A stretch of DNA of 64,000 nucleotides from Simkania sp. GTDB taxonomy: Bacteria; Chlamydiota; Chlamydiia; Chlamydiales; Rhabdochlamydiaceae. Both the position numbers and the translations under genes were made by a program. How positions within the stretch are numbered: position 1 is the stretch's first letter; each line of letters opens with the position of its first letter. Shown one piece after another: positions 21,676-30,634 of this stretch. A model generated the notes under the pieces. It did not search any database. It was not told the DNA's origin and saw only the letters and a list, made by a program, of their open reading frames with translations. The stretch spans positions 1 through 64,000 of the forward strand of contig JAGXTH010000086.1 in the NCBI GenBank assembly GCA_018333475.1, in the 5' to 3' direction.

Positions 21676-21756
21676 ATGAAACACAGAGACCACAAATTGA
21701 CCGGCAATTACAAGGATCATCGAGAATGCCATATTGAACCAGATTGGCTCAAATGA
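21676..21756 (+). pseudogene. Duplicated fragment of the YafQ-like toxin (71-bp exact repeat copy 2), 26-codon mini-ORF
   Basis: 21679-21749 identical to 20273-20343; in-frame ATG and TGA give MKHRDHKLTGNYKDHRECHIEPDWLK. Confidence 0.9.
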
Positions 21757-21815
21757 CTGCATTTTACTTTAAGCTCATTTTGTAGTTATTCAGTCAATCG
21801 CGTATCATGTTTTCC

Positions 21816-23915
21816 ATGATTGAAGAGCTAAGTCTCACACAGCAGCAAGCCGCTACCCATCTTGAAGGCCCCATGTTAGTCTTGGCCGGAGCAGGGTCTG
21901 GCAAAACTCGTATTGTTACCCAAAGAATTGCTTATTTATTGCAATTAGGAATTCCTTCATCGGAAATCCTCGCCGTTACTTTTACCAACAAAGCTGCTGA
22001 GGAACTGCGAGAAAGAGTTCGCACATTGACACATCAAAACGTGCTGACATGTACATTTCATAGCCTTTGTGCAAAAATTCTTCGCTCTTCGATTGCTCCT
22101 TTGGGCTATAGCAAACAATTCATTATCTACGACGAAGAGGATAGTGAAAAAGTTCTTAAGGAATGCTTAGCCACCTTAGGAATACCCACAGAAAAAGGCT
22201 CTTTAAAGACTCTACGAACGCAGATTTCTCAGGCCAAAAACGCCCTTTTAGATCCAGAAAAAATCCCCGATGACGAAGAAATTCTCAAAAAAACATACCG
22301 TCTGTATCAAGAGCGCCTTAAACTCTCTCAAGCTCTTGATTTTGACGATCTTCTTCTTTTAACGGCTCGTCTTTTCACGCAACACCCCGAAATTTTAGAG
22401 CTCTATCGAAGCACCTGGTCGTTTCTTCTTATCGATGAATACCAAGACACCAATTTCGCTCAATACGAACTCATACGGCTTCTATCTATTCCTCGTAACA
22501 ACTTATTTGTTGTAGGCGACCCCGACCAGTCCATCTATTCATGGCGCGGAGCACGTGTGCAAAACATTCTCAACTTCGCCAATGATTTTCCTGGCGCTAA
22601 AGTCATCACCCTCGAACAAAACTATCGCAGCCGCAATCAAATCCTCAAAGCTGCCAATGCACTGATTCGACACAACCACTCTCGTTACGAAAAGGATCTC
22701 TGGAGCACTCGGGGAGAGGGAGATCCTATCACCCTATTTATTGCTGAGGATGACCGGAGTGAAGCATGGTTTGTCGTGCAAAAACTCGTCACATTTCAAG
22801 AAAAACACCCCGGTTCTTTACGCGACTGCGCCATTTTCTATCGCACCAACGCCCAATCACGCACCTTTGAAGATGCGCTCCTCCGACAGCGCGTACCGTA
22901 TATCATTGTCGGTGGTATTTCATTTTATCAACGTAAGGAAATCAAAGATCTGCTCTCTTTGCTTAACATGGTGGACAGTGGAGCTGATCTCTTAAGTTTT
23001 TCTCGAACCATCAACCTTCCTAAGCGAGGCTTTGGCGAGGTCGCTATTGGTAAAATCAAAACTGCATTGGAGAATACAGGCATCACGATTTTTGAAGCTT
23101 GTGAACGTATTTGTTTGGGAGAACTCCCCTGTAAATTATCCGCTAAGCAAATGGAAGGACTTGTGGAGTATGTGGAGTCCATTCATTTAGCAAGAAACGC
23201 TTTAAAATCGGGGCTTTCTCTCCACGAAACCCTATCGAATCTCATTGAAAAAATCCGCTATCTTGAAGCGCTCAAAGAAGATCCAGAGACCTATCAAGAT
23301 CGCAGAGAAAACATCGCTGAACTTGTCTCCAAAGCTGCTGAATGGGAAGAGGACGTGGAAACACCCCGCCTCTCTTTATTTCTCGAAGAGCTCTCTCTTA
23401 AATCTTCTTTAGATGAGAGCGAAGAGAGAGAACTGGATGCTGTGCGTCTTATGACATTGCATAATAGCAAGGGGCTGGAATTTGATTTCGTCGCTCTTGT
23501 TGGCATGGAAGAGGAACTATTTCCCCATGTGAACAGCCGAGAGACCACAGAGGCGATCGAAGAGGAAAGGCGACTGTGTTACGTCGGCATGACACGTGCT
23601 AAAGAAGAGCTCTGCCTGACAGCAGCCAAATACCGCTATTTATGGGGAACCCCGCGCACTATGCGTCCCAGTCGATTTTTACAAGAAATCCCCAGAGAAT
23701 ATCTTACAGTGACCAATAAAGAACGTTCTACACAGGTGGATGAAGACGAAGAATTCTCAGAAGGCTCCAAAGTCTACCACCGTGATTATGGTACTGGCAT
23801 CGTGCAAAAATCCTACACCACCTCTCTTGGCCTTACCTACGACGTCCTATTCGAAGACACAGGGATCGAACGCTCTCTTGTCGCTAAATATGCCAAATTA
23901 GGCAACGCTCCCTAA
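21816..23915 (+). CDS. UvrD/PcrA/Rep-family ATP-dependent DNA helicase
   Basis: LAGAGSGKTRIVTQRIAYLL (Walker A), LLIDEYQDTN, VGDPDQSIYSWRGA, VRLMTLHNSKGLEFD; start taken at second Met MIEELSL. Confidence 0.95.
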   Translation: MIEELSLTQQQAATHLEGPMLVLAGAGSGKTRIVTQRIAYLLQLGIPSSEILAVTFTNKAAEELRERVRTLTHQNVLTCTFHSLCAKILRSSIAPLGYSKQFIIYDEEDSEKVLKECLATLGIPTEKGSLKTLRTQISQAKNALLDPEKIPDDEEILKKTYRLYQERLKLSQALDFDDLLLLTARLFTQHPEILELYRSTWSFLLIDEYQDTNFAQYELIRLLSIPRNNLFVVGDPDQSIYSWRGARVQNILNFANDFPGAKVITLEQNYRSRNQILKAANALIRHNHSRYEKDLWSTRGEGDPITLFIAEDDRSEAWFVVQKLVTFQEKHPGSLRDCAIFYRTNAQSRTFEDALLRQRVPYIIVGGISFYQRKEIKDLLSLLNMVDSGADLLSFSRTINLPKRGFGEVAIGKIKTALENTGITIFEACERICLGELPCKLSAKQMEGLVEYVESIHLARNALKSGLSLHETLSNLIEKIRYLEALKEDPETYQDRRENIAELVSKAAEWEEDVETPRLSLFLEELSLKSSLDESEERELDAVRLMTLHNSKGLEFDFVALVGMEEELFPHVNSRETTEAIEEERRLCYVGMTRAKEELCLTAAKYRYLWGTPRTMRPSRFLQEIPREYLTVTNKERSTQVDEDEEFSEGSKVYHRDYGTGIVQKSYTTSLGLTYDVLFEDTGIERSLVAKYAKLGNAP

Positions 23916-24827
23916 GGAACGAAACGCTTTGAGCACTGCTTGTGTAGGGATAAAGAATTGCCAGTATCGATCTCTCCACCGCATCCCTTTTAGATTGGGA
24001 ATCCAAGCCGGAGGAAATAGAACTTTTCCTGGCGCCCAAGCAGGTCTCCAAAATAGAGACACCTGTCGATTGCGACAAATAGTCACAGTAGGAAGCCCTA
24101 GGCAAGAAGCTAAATGTCCTATGCCAGAATCATTCCCCACCATGGCTCCAGATTCTGCTACAAATGCTGCCATCTCAGAAAGGTTACAGAGCTCAGGACT
24201 ACGTTGAGACTTAGGACACACTGCCTTTTCTTCGTTTGTCAAAAGAAAATGAGGCTCCCATCCCTCTTGTTCAAGCTGACTAGCTAGCCTTTCAAAGCGC
24301 TCCCAAGGCCAATTTTTTGAAGGACGAGAACTCGTAGGATGAATCACGACTCGCTTAGGGTAACGGTGTAGTTGTACCCCTTGCGGCACTCGTATTCCAT
24401 TGTCCTTCGTAGATTGCGGCAGAGCAAGCACGTCAGAGCAAAATGTAATAAGATTATCCACAAACGGTTTGCTGCCATCAAAGCGTCCCTCTTCCCAAAA
24501 AGGATAATCCCTTCCTAAGGTCGCAATGGGGTTTAATATAGTGATTTTATCCGCCATCTGTTTTTGACAATATTGTTGGATCTCCAACATACGTGGTGTT
24601 TTTTCGTGAAACAAAAAAATGCGGTCATATCCTGATAGATCTTCTAGGCGCAACTGCGCTAATGGCTGCATCGGTAAATGAGGAAACCAACCTTGAAGAG
24701 CTTTCAAAGAAGGGTGAAAAGTGGTCACCTCAAAACCGTTGGCCTGAAGGTTATGAGAAAGAACAAGAGAAATGAGTCCATCTCCAAGACCTAGACAACT
24801 CAATACTGCAACGCGCACGATACCCAC
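23898..24827 (-). CDS. Glycosyltransferase family 9 (heptosyltransferase-like)
   Basis: GLGDGLISLVLSHNLQANGFEVT, VVIHPTSSRPSKNWPWERFERLA, VGNDSGIGHLASCLGLPTVTI. Confidence 0.85.
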   Translation of the reverse strand: MGIVRVAVLSCLGLGDGLISLVLSHNLQANGFEVTTFHPSLKALQGWFPHLPMQPLAQLRLEDLSGYDRIFLFHEKTPRMLEIQQYCQKQMADKITILNPIATLGRDYPFWEEGRFDGSKPFVDNLITFCSDVLALPQSTKDNGIRVPQGVQLHRYPKRVVIHPTSSRPSKNWPWERFERLASQLEQEGWEPHFLLTNEEKAVCPKSQRSPELCNLSEMAAFVAESGAMVGNDSGIGHLASCLGLPTVTICRNRQVSLFWRPAWAPGKVLFPPAWIPNLKGMRWRDRYWQFFIPTQAVLKAFRSLGSVA

Positions 24828-24853
24828 CTCGACAAAAACTCCTCTGCACTCTT

Positions 24854-26173
24854 ATGGATAGAACTATGGAACCCTATTTTACGATTCAACTTCGCCCTAC
24901 TCTCGCCTTGAACCTAAGGACCGCTCTTGAGGTACTCACTATGCCATTACCTCAACTGGTTCATTGGATCGAAGAGCGTATTGAAGAAAACCCTCTCCTC
25001 TCCCTAGATTCTCGTGTGTCCACACAAGAGAACGCGACAGAATCCATTCCAGTCAATGCCCCACGCTCAGAAGAAAACACTTTACCCCCCTCCCAAGAAT
25101 TCGATGCTTTACCTAGAGAAAAGATACCCTCTACCTATAGACAAAGAGTAACGCAAACCCTCCCTCTTGTCGAGAAAAGAGATCTTTTTGCATACCTGAC
25201 CTTCCAAGCAAGAGAAGCCTTCTGCAAAGAGAAGGATCTTTCCCAAGCACTAGAGTTGATCGCAGAAATCGATGAAAAGGGGCTGCTTCCCTCCCACGTA
25301 GAAGATAGCGTTCTTGTTTCCACCTTGCAAAGTTTCGATCCCCCCGGCATTGCCGCCCGTTCTATCCAAGAAGCCTTACTACTACAACTAAAAAGAAAAC
25401 CCCGTGCAACGCCATTGGCAATGAGCATCTTAAGAGATCACTACGATGATTTTTTACATCAACGCATAGCGACTCTATGCCGTCACCTTCGGTGTAGCAA
25501 GCATACTCTACGTAAAACCATTCGGGATGAACTCTCTTCTTTATCTTTTGCCCCCGCCTCCACCTTTCGGCACAACGAGGTCATCCCGTGGATCCCTGAT
25601 CTGTATATTATTGAAGAAGAAGGGAGGATGAGAGTCGAGGTCAATGAGGCCTTTCTTCCTCGTATCTCTTTTGATGCCCGTTACGACAAAATCTCCTATG
25701 AGCCCTCTATGAATAGTTATTGTAGAACAAAACGAATGGATGCGTTATTGCTGCAAAAGGCACTCAAAAAAAGGCAAATCACCCTATTTCGTCTCGGTTC
25801 CCTTTTATTGAAAACACAACGGTCCTTTTTCGAAGGGCAGGAATCTCATCCTCAGCCCCTCTCTATAGAACAGACCGCTTCTATTCTTAAACTCCATCGT
25901 TCTACTATTGGTAGAGCCATCACCGATAAAGTGATCAGCACCCCAAGAGGTTGTTTTTCTTTGGCCATGTTTTTCCGCCATGCCAAAGCCATTTCTTCCT
26001 CTGTCGAAACCGCTTTATCTCAGCTCATCCAAGAAGAAGATAAACAACATCCATTAAGTGATGAGGCAATAGCTACACATCTGCATCAACTCGGATACCC
26101 GTGTTCTCGAAGAACTGTCGCTAAGTACCGGAATGCCCTTCACCTACCGACGGCCCGTTTGCGCAAACTTTGA
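24854..26173 (+). CDS. rpoN: RNA polymerase sigma-54 factor
   Basis: N-terminal LRPTLALNLRTALEVLTMPLPQLVHWIEERIEENPLL; C-terminal RpoN-box-like CSRRTVAKYRNALHLP. Confidence 0.93.
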   Translation: MDRTMEPYFTIQLRPTLALNLRTALEVLTMPLPQLVHWIEERIEENPLLSLDSRVSTQENATESIPVNAPRSEENTLPPSQEFDALPREKIPSTYRQRVTQTLPLVEKRDLFAYLTFQAREAFCKEKDLSQALELIAEIDEKGLLPSHVEDSVLVSTLQSFDPPGIAARSIQEALLLQLKRKPRATPLAMSILRDHYDDFLHQRIATLCRHLRCSKHTLRKTIRDELSSLSFAPASTFRHNEVIPWIPDLYIIEEEGRMRVEVNEAFLPRISFDARYDKISYEPSMNSYCRTKRMDALLLQKALKKRQITLFRLGSLLLKTQRSFFEGQESHPQPLSIEQTASILKLHRSTIGRAITDKVISTPRGCFSLAMFFRHAKAISSSVETALSQLIQEEDKQHPLSDEAIATHLHQLGYPCSRRTVAKYRNALHLPTARLRKL

Positions 26174-26858
26174 TCATCTGCCATCGCAATGACCCATCAT
26201 CAAGCTCTATCCAAGAAGTTCCTTTAGCAACAGCTACGATCTCTTGATCAGTCAAACACAACCCTATAGAAGCCAAAGGCAGCCTCTTTAAGCAACTAGC
26301 CAATCGCCATTGATCCCAAGCCAATCGCCCCCCCATCACCGCAAACAGTCCAGATGTTCCCCAAGGAAGATTCCCATGCCAAATCAGCCACATATCAATC
26401 AAAATAGCCGCCATCAAACCCCAAGTTTCCTTAGGGTGACGAAACAACGGCCCTATCCAACGGCGCCACCTATTCGGAGAAGTACGGTATGCTAGAAGCT
26501 CCTCAAACCTGGACTCTCGAAAGGCAGCTCTTGCAGCATGCACCATCTCATGCGCTAACACCTCGACATGTGCTACCCTGCGTTGCTTATCGTTCAACTG
26601 GATCGCAAATCCATCTTCTAGCTCCCACATAGCCCCCGCTTCCCACCAGAAAAGATCCCTATGTGAAAAAAAAGCAGCGATCCAATCTGGGGCGATCCCA
26701 TACAAAGAACGGGTGACGTCATGGGCCTTGGCCCAATCTTCAGCAGATATAGCCTTGCCCACAGGTTCTTTTTTTTCCTGAAGACGAGCTACCCGCTGAA
26801 AGAACTGCTCTCGGCTTTCAAGCGGTCCGGGAATCAATCCCTTTCGATAGTGTTCCAT
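26121..26858 (-). CDS. Conserved membrane protein with HExxH metallopeptidase-like motif
   Basis: VLAHEMVHAARAAFRESRFEELLAYRTS contains HExxH with downstream Glu; hydrophobic segments follow. Confidence 0.6.
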   Translation of the reverse strand: MEHYRKGLIPGPLESREQFFQRVARLQEKKEPVGKAISAEDWAKAHDVTRSLYGIAPDWIAAFFSHRDLFWWEAGAMWELEDGFAIQLNDKQRRVAHVEVLAHEMVHAARAAFRESRFEELLAYRTSPNRWRRWIGPLFRHPKETWGLMAAILIDMWLIWHGNLPWGTSGLFAVMGGRLAWDQWRLASCLKRLPLASIGLCLTDQEIVAVAKGTSWIELDDGSLRWQMIKVCANGPSVGEGHSGT

Positions 26859-26859
26859 T

Positions 26860-28458
26860 TTAGGATGAATTGCCGGGAGAAAACCCGTCTAATAGCTGGC
26901 TAAAATCGATCACCTTATCGAAATACCTCTCATCCACAACAGAATCTTCGACACCATTGACATGAATCAAGACAGGCCTAATCGAAAACTGCCTAGGCAT
27001 CTTTAATCGCATTCTTTTTTCCTCCATTTCATCGATCACCTTTTTATCTATCCGATGTTTCGAGAATTTCACTTCACAAAGATATAAATTTTGAAATCTT
27101 GTTTGGATCATGTAATCGACTTGACATCCAGATTGCCTTTTCGTGAGCTTTTGAAAAAATGGACCATCCATAACGACTTCATCCGAAACGATCCCCAGTA
27201 ATCTCCAAATCGTTTTGCGATTATGAACAACCAAATTCTCGAATTGTAAATCCATAATGCTTTCCCACCCAGGCAGATGGGTTGACAAAGAATTGGAAAA
27301 ATCGCCTTTTTCTATTTTTGAAAGATTACGGGAGATACATTTCAGATAAAAACGAAGATAATTATCACTTAATCTATATCGACTTAATTTTCCCTCTTTC
27401 CCATTTTCTAGATGCCAAGCAAAATCTCTTTGGACAAACCCCGCCTTCACCAGATCCTCTAAATATTTATTTCTCAATCCCCCACGACTTTTTTTTAATT
27501 CTTTACAAATCTCTGGCAGTTCTTTTGAGCCATCTGCAAGAATAGTAACAATTTCCTTGTAACTTCCACTCCGACGGGAAAATAAGTCAGAAAAGATCTC
27601 ATCAAATTCTCGCACTAACAATCCCCCGCGGGTAAAACAAAGATTCTGGATGTTTTTTTCTGCAGAGAGCTCAGGGGCAATTTCTTCAAGATAACGAGGC
27701 ACACCGCCTGTGATAGATAAGAGTTTAAATTTTTCAAAAGCCGCAATACGTTTTTCCTTTGGATGCCAAAAAGCGTTACAAACAGGAAGTGGTAATTCTT
27801 CCAATACGAGGTCTAGCGTAATTCTTCCGACAAAGCCTGTGCTGCTCAAAATATTCTCCTCTATCCATGAAGAAATGGAACCGCAGAGAGCTATCACTAA
27901 TTGAGAATTTTTGCTGAAATGCATATCCCATGCAGTCTTTAGCTTGCCTAAAAAAGTTGGGTCTTTCCCCCCCATCCAGGATATCTCATCAAGAACGACA
28001 AGCATTTTCCCTTTTTCTGTATGTTTTGATAGAGCCCAAAAAAGGTTTCCCCAATCATCTGGTTTCACACCAGGCAATCCAGTCCTTTGCATTTGGTTTG
28101 CAAATTCTTCTCTCTGGAGTTGTGCGTTCATTTTTGGCACAGGGGGCATACCGGAAAAGAAAAAGCTTTTCATTTCCTTACCAAATTCAGCAAGCAATCT
28201 ACTCTTACCAATTCGTCTTCTGCCTCGCACTACAATAAGACTCGCACTTCGCTTGCTTAAGAGGGCTGTTAACCTTTCCATTTCTACCTCACGCCCAATG
28301 AAAGGAGCCATTGCCATTCCCTCATCTTCATTCATCGACTTCGATGATCGCTTAACAAAAGAATAAAATCCATCCCCAAATCGACATATCGCCAATTTCG
28401 GGATATGAAATAAGTGCATTATTGATCGTTTTAATAAATCCGTCGAAAAGATGTACAC
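26860..28458 (-). CDS. ATP-binding protein (archaeal-type ATPase with DUF234-like C-terminus)
   Basis: FIGREVEMERLTALL, VVRGRRRIGKSRLLAEF, LVVLDEISWM; C-terminal nuclease-like CQVDYMIQTRFQNLYLCEVKFSKHRID. Start may be an internal Met. Confidence 0.85.
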   Translation of the reverse strand: MYIFSTDLLKRSIMHLFHIPKLAICRFGDGFYSFVKRSSKSMNEDEGMAMAPFIGREVEMERLTALLSKRSASLIVVRGRRRIGKSRLLAEFGKEMKSFFFSGMPPVPKMNAQLQREEFANQMQRTGLPGVKPDDWGNLFWALSKHTEKGKMLVVLDEISWMGGKDPTFLGKLKTAWDMHFSKNSQLVIALCGSISSWIEENILSSTGFVGRITLDLVLEELPLPVCNAFWHPKEKRIAAFEKFKLLSITGGVPRYLEEIAPELSAEKNIQNLCFTRGGLLVREFDEIFSDLFSRRSGSYKEIVTILADGSKELPEICKELKKSRGGLRNKYLEDLVKAGFVQRDFAWHLENGKEGKLSRYRLSDNYLRFYLKCISRNLSKIEKGDFSNSLSTHLPGWESIMDLQFENLVVHNRKTIWRLLGIVSDEVVMDGPFFQKLTKRQSGCQVDYMIQTRFQNLYLCEVKFSKHRIDKKVIDEMEEKRMRLKMPRQFSIRPVLIHVNGVEDSVVDERYFDKVIDFSQLLDGFSPGNSS

Positions 28459-28560
28459 AACACACGGTAATGGCTACTTTGGCATGAATTCAGCTGCTTT
28501 AATGGCTGAATTTACCAAAATATAGGCGCTATGCTATCCTTTATATCAAAGGAGACTCGT

Positions 28561-29688
28561 ATGTATATTCCTCAAATTCAGTTAGATCAACTACGCGGAA
28601 TGAGCGCTCCTGGGAAGGTAGTCATTATTTTCGGGCCTCGAAGGGTAGGCAAAACGACTTTATTAAAAAAATATTTGGAAAATGAAACTAACTACCTTTT
28701 CGTCACGGGGGAAGATGTTTTTGTTAGAGATTTTTTATCCAGTAGCTCCATAGACAAACTCAAAGATTTCATCGGAAACAAAACTCTTCTGGTAGTCGAT
28801 GAAGCTCAGTACATCCCTGATATTGGTGTGAATTTAAAGCTCATCGTAGACCACCTCCCTTATGTACGAGTAATTGCAACAGGATCTTCAACATTTGATC
28901 TTGCTAAACAGATAGGAGAACCTTTGACAGGGCGTAAATATGTCCTCAGAATGTATCCCATAGCTCAACTGGAGTTAAGCCACCTAGAAAATCCAGCACA
29001 AACTCAAGCCCATTTAGAAAACCGCCTGATCTACGGCTCCTATCCTGAAGTGATTATTTTCGGCAGTGATGCACAAAGACAAGAATATCTCCACGAACTC
29101 ATTTCTGCTTACCTTTTAAAAGATATTTTAGCTTTTGAAGGGGTACAAAAATCCAAAAAATTGATCGATCTTTTAATCCTTTTAGCTTTTCAGATTGGTA
29201 AAGAGGTATCTCATAGTGAGTTAGGAACTCAGTTATCCATGAACAAGACAACGGTAGAAAAGTATCTGGATTTGCTAGAACAGGTTTTTGTCCTCGTAAA
29301 TATCCGTGGATTTAGTCGCAATCTTCGCAAAGAAGTAACAAAAACCTCGCGTTATTATTTCTGTGATAATGGAATTCGTAATGGATTAATCAACAATTTT
29401 AATCTCTGCCATCGACGTGATGATGTAGGGGCACTTTGGGAAAACTATCTAGTCATGGAACGTTTAAAAAAACAGCATTATCTTAAACTCTTGACCCGCA
29501 ATTTTTTTTGGCGAACTTACGATCAAAAAGAGTTAGATTGGGTGGAAGAGCGAGAAGGACGCCTCTCTGGATATGAATTTAAATGGGGAGACTCCTCAGC
29601 AAATGCCCCCAAATTATGGCTTGAAACCTATCCAGAATCTTCTTTTGAATGCATTAACACCGTAAATTATTTGAAGTTCATCCAATAA
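28561..29688 (+). CDS. ATP-binding protein (AAA_14 plus DUF4143)
   Basis: VVIIFGPRRVGKTTLLKKYL Walker A, LLVVDEAQYIPDIG Walker B, DUF4143-like C-terminus; start at MYIPQIQ. Confidence 0.88.
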   Translation: MYIPQIQLDQLRGMSAPGKVVIIFGPRRVGKTTLLKKYLENETNYLFVTGEDVFVRDFLSSSSIDKLKDFIGNKTLLVVDEAQYIPDIGVNLKLIVDHLPYVRVIATGSSTFDLAKQIGEPLTGRKYVLRMYPIAQLELSHLENPAQTQAHLENRLIYGSYPEVIIFGSDAQRQEYLHELISAYLLKDILAFEGVQKSKKLIDLLILLAFQIGKEVSHSELGTQLSMNKTTVEKYLDLLEQVFVLVNIRGFSRNLRKEVTKTSRYYFCDNGIRNGLINNFNLCHRRDDVGALWENYLVMERLKKQHYLKLLTRNFFWRTYDQKELDWVEEREGRLSGYEFKWGDSSANAPKLWLETYPESSFECINTVNYLKFIQ

Positions 29689-29772
29689 TAAAATCCAGAT
29701 CTAGTTTTTTATATTCATTGACTTTAATATTTTAATGAAAACTAATACGAATTAACTGCAGAATTTAAAACT

Positions 29773-30633
29773 ATGGAAGAACTCTCCGCCCTGCTAGCTA
29801 TGCAATTAGCATTTCCATGGTCTCCACTGCGCGCAAAAGCATTGATAGAGCAGTGGGGCTCTGCTAAAGCCCTTTGGCAAGAACGCATTGAGCCCACCTC
29901 TCCTCTTTATCCTATCCTACAAACGGGTGCATGGAAACAAGAGATGGACGCCGCCCAACAAGCGGGCATTCGTCTCATCGGTTGTCATGATGCTATCTAT
30001 CCAACTAGTCTACATCAACTGCCCGACCCGCCTCTTGTTCTCTACTGCAAAGGACATCTTCTGCCTCATGATCAAAACGCTCTAGCCATCATTGGTACAC
30101 GGAAGCCCTCTTCCCAAGGACTCATGACAGCAGAAACTTTTGGACACACTTGCGCTCGATCCTTTGTCACTGTCATCAGCGGCCTTGCCAAAGGGATCGA
30201 TACTGCGGCTCATCAAGGGGCATTACAAACAGGGCGAACGATTGCTGTGCTTGGCTCAGGGCTGCAGCATATCTACCCCAAAGAAAATAGGGCGCTTGCT
30301 GAAAAAATTTCTCAGCACGGAGCTCTCTTGAGCGAATACCCATTGCATACCCCACCTAAACCCTTCCAATTTCCTAGGCGCAATCGCCTCATTGCAGCCC
30401 TATCATTAGGAGCTCTTCTTGTCGAAGGAGCCTTGAACAGCGGTAGTATGCAAGCTATGCACTGGGCCTGGACATTGAAAAAAATGTGCTTTACTCTACA
30501 CCCTTCCCCAAGAGAAAAAATGATCACAGGTAATCAATTTCTTCTTGAAAATCAAAAAGCCAAGCTTGTCGAAAATGCGGAAGAGATGTTATCCCTCTTG
30601 GTGCCCCAGCAAAGATCCATAAAGGTATCCTGA
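29773..30633 (+). CDS. dprA: DNA-processing protein DprA
   Basis: AIIGTRKPSSQGL, VISGLAKGIDTAAHQGAL, AVLGSGLQHIYPKENRALAEKI. Confidence 0.94.
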   Translation: MEELSALLAMQLAFPWSPLRAKALIEQWGSAKALWQERIEPTSPLYPILQTGAWKQEMDAAQQAGIRLIGCHDAIYPTSLHQLPDPPLVLYCKGHLLPHDQNALAIIGTRKPSSQGLMTAETFGHTCARSFVTVISGLAKGIDTAAHQGALQTGRTIAVLGSGLQHIYPKENRALAEKISQHGALLSEYPLHTPPKPFQFPRRNRLIAALSLGALLVEGALNSGSMQAMHWAWTLKKMCFTLHPSPREKMITGNQFLLENQKAKLVENAEEMLSLLVPQQRSIKVS

Positions 30634-30634
30634 G

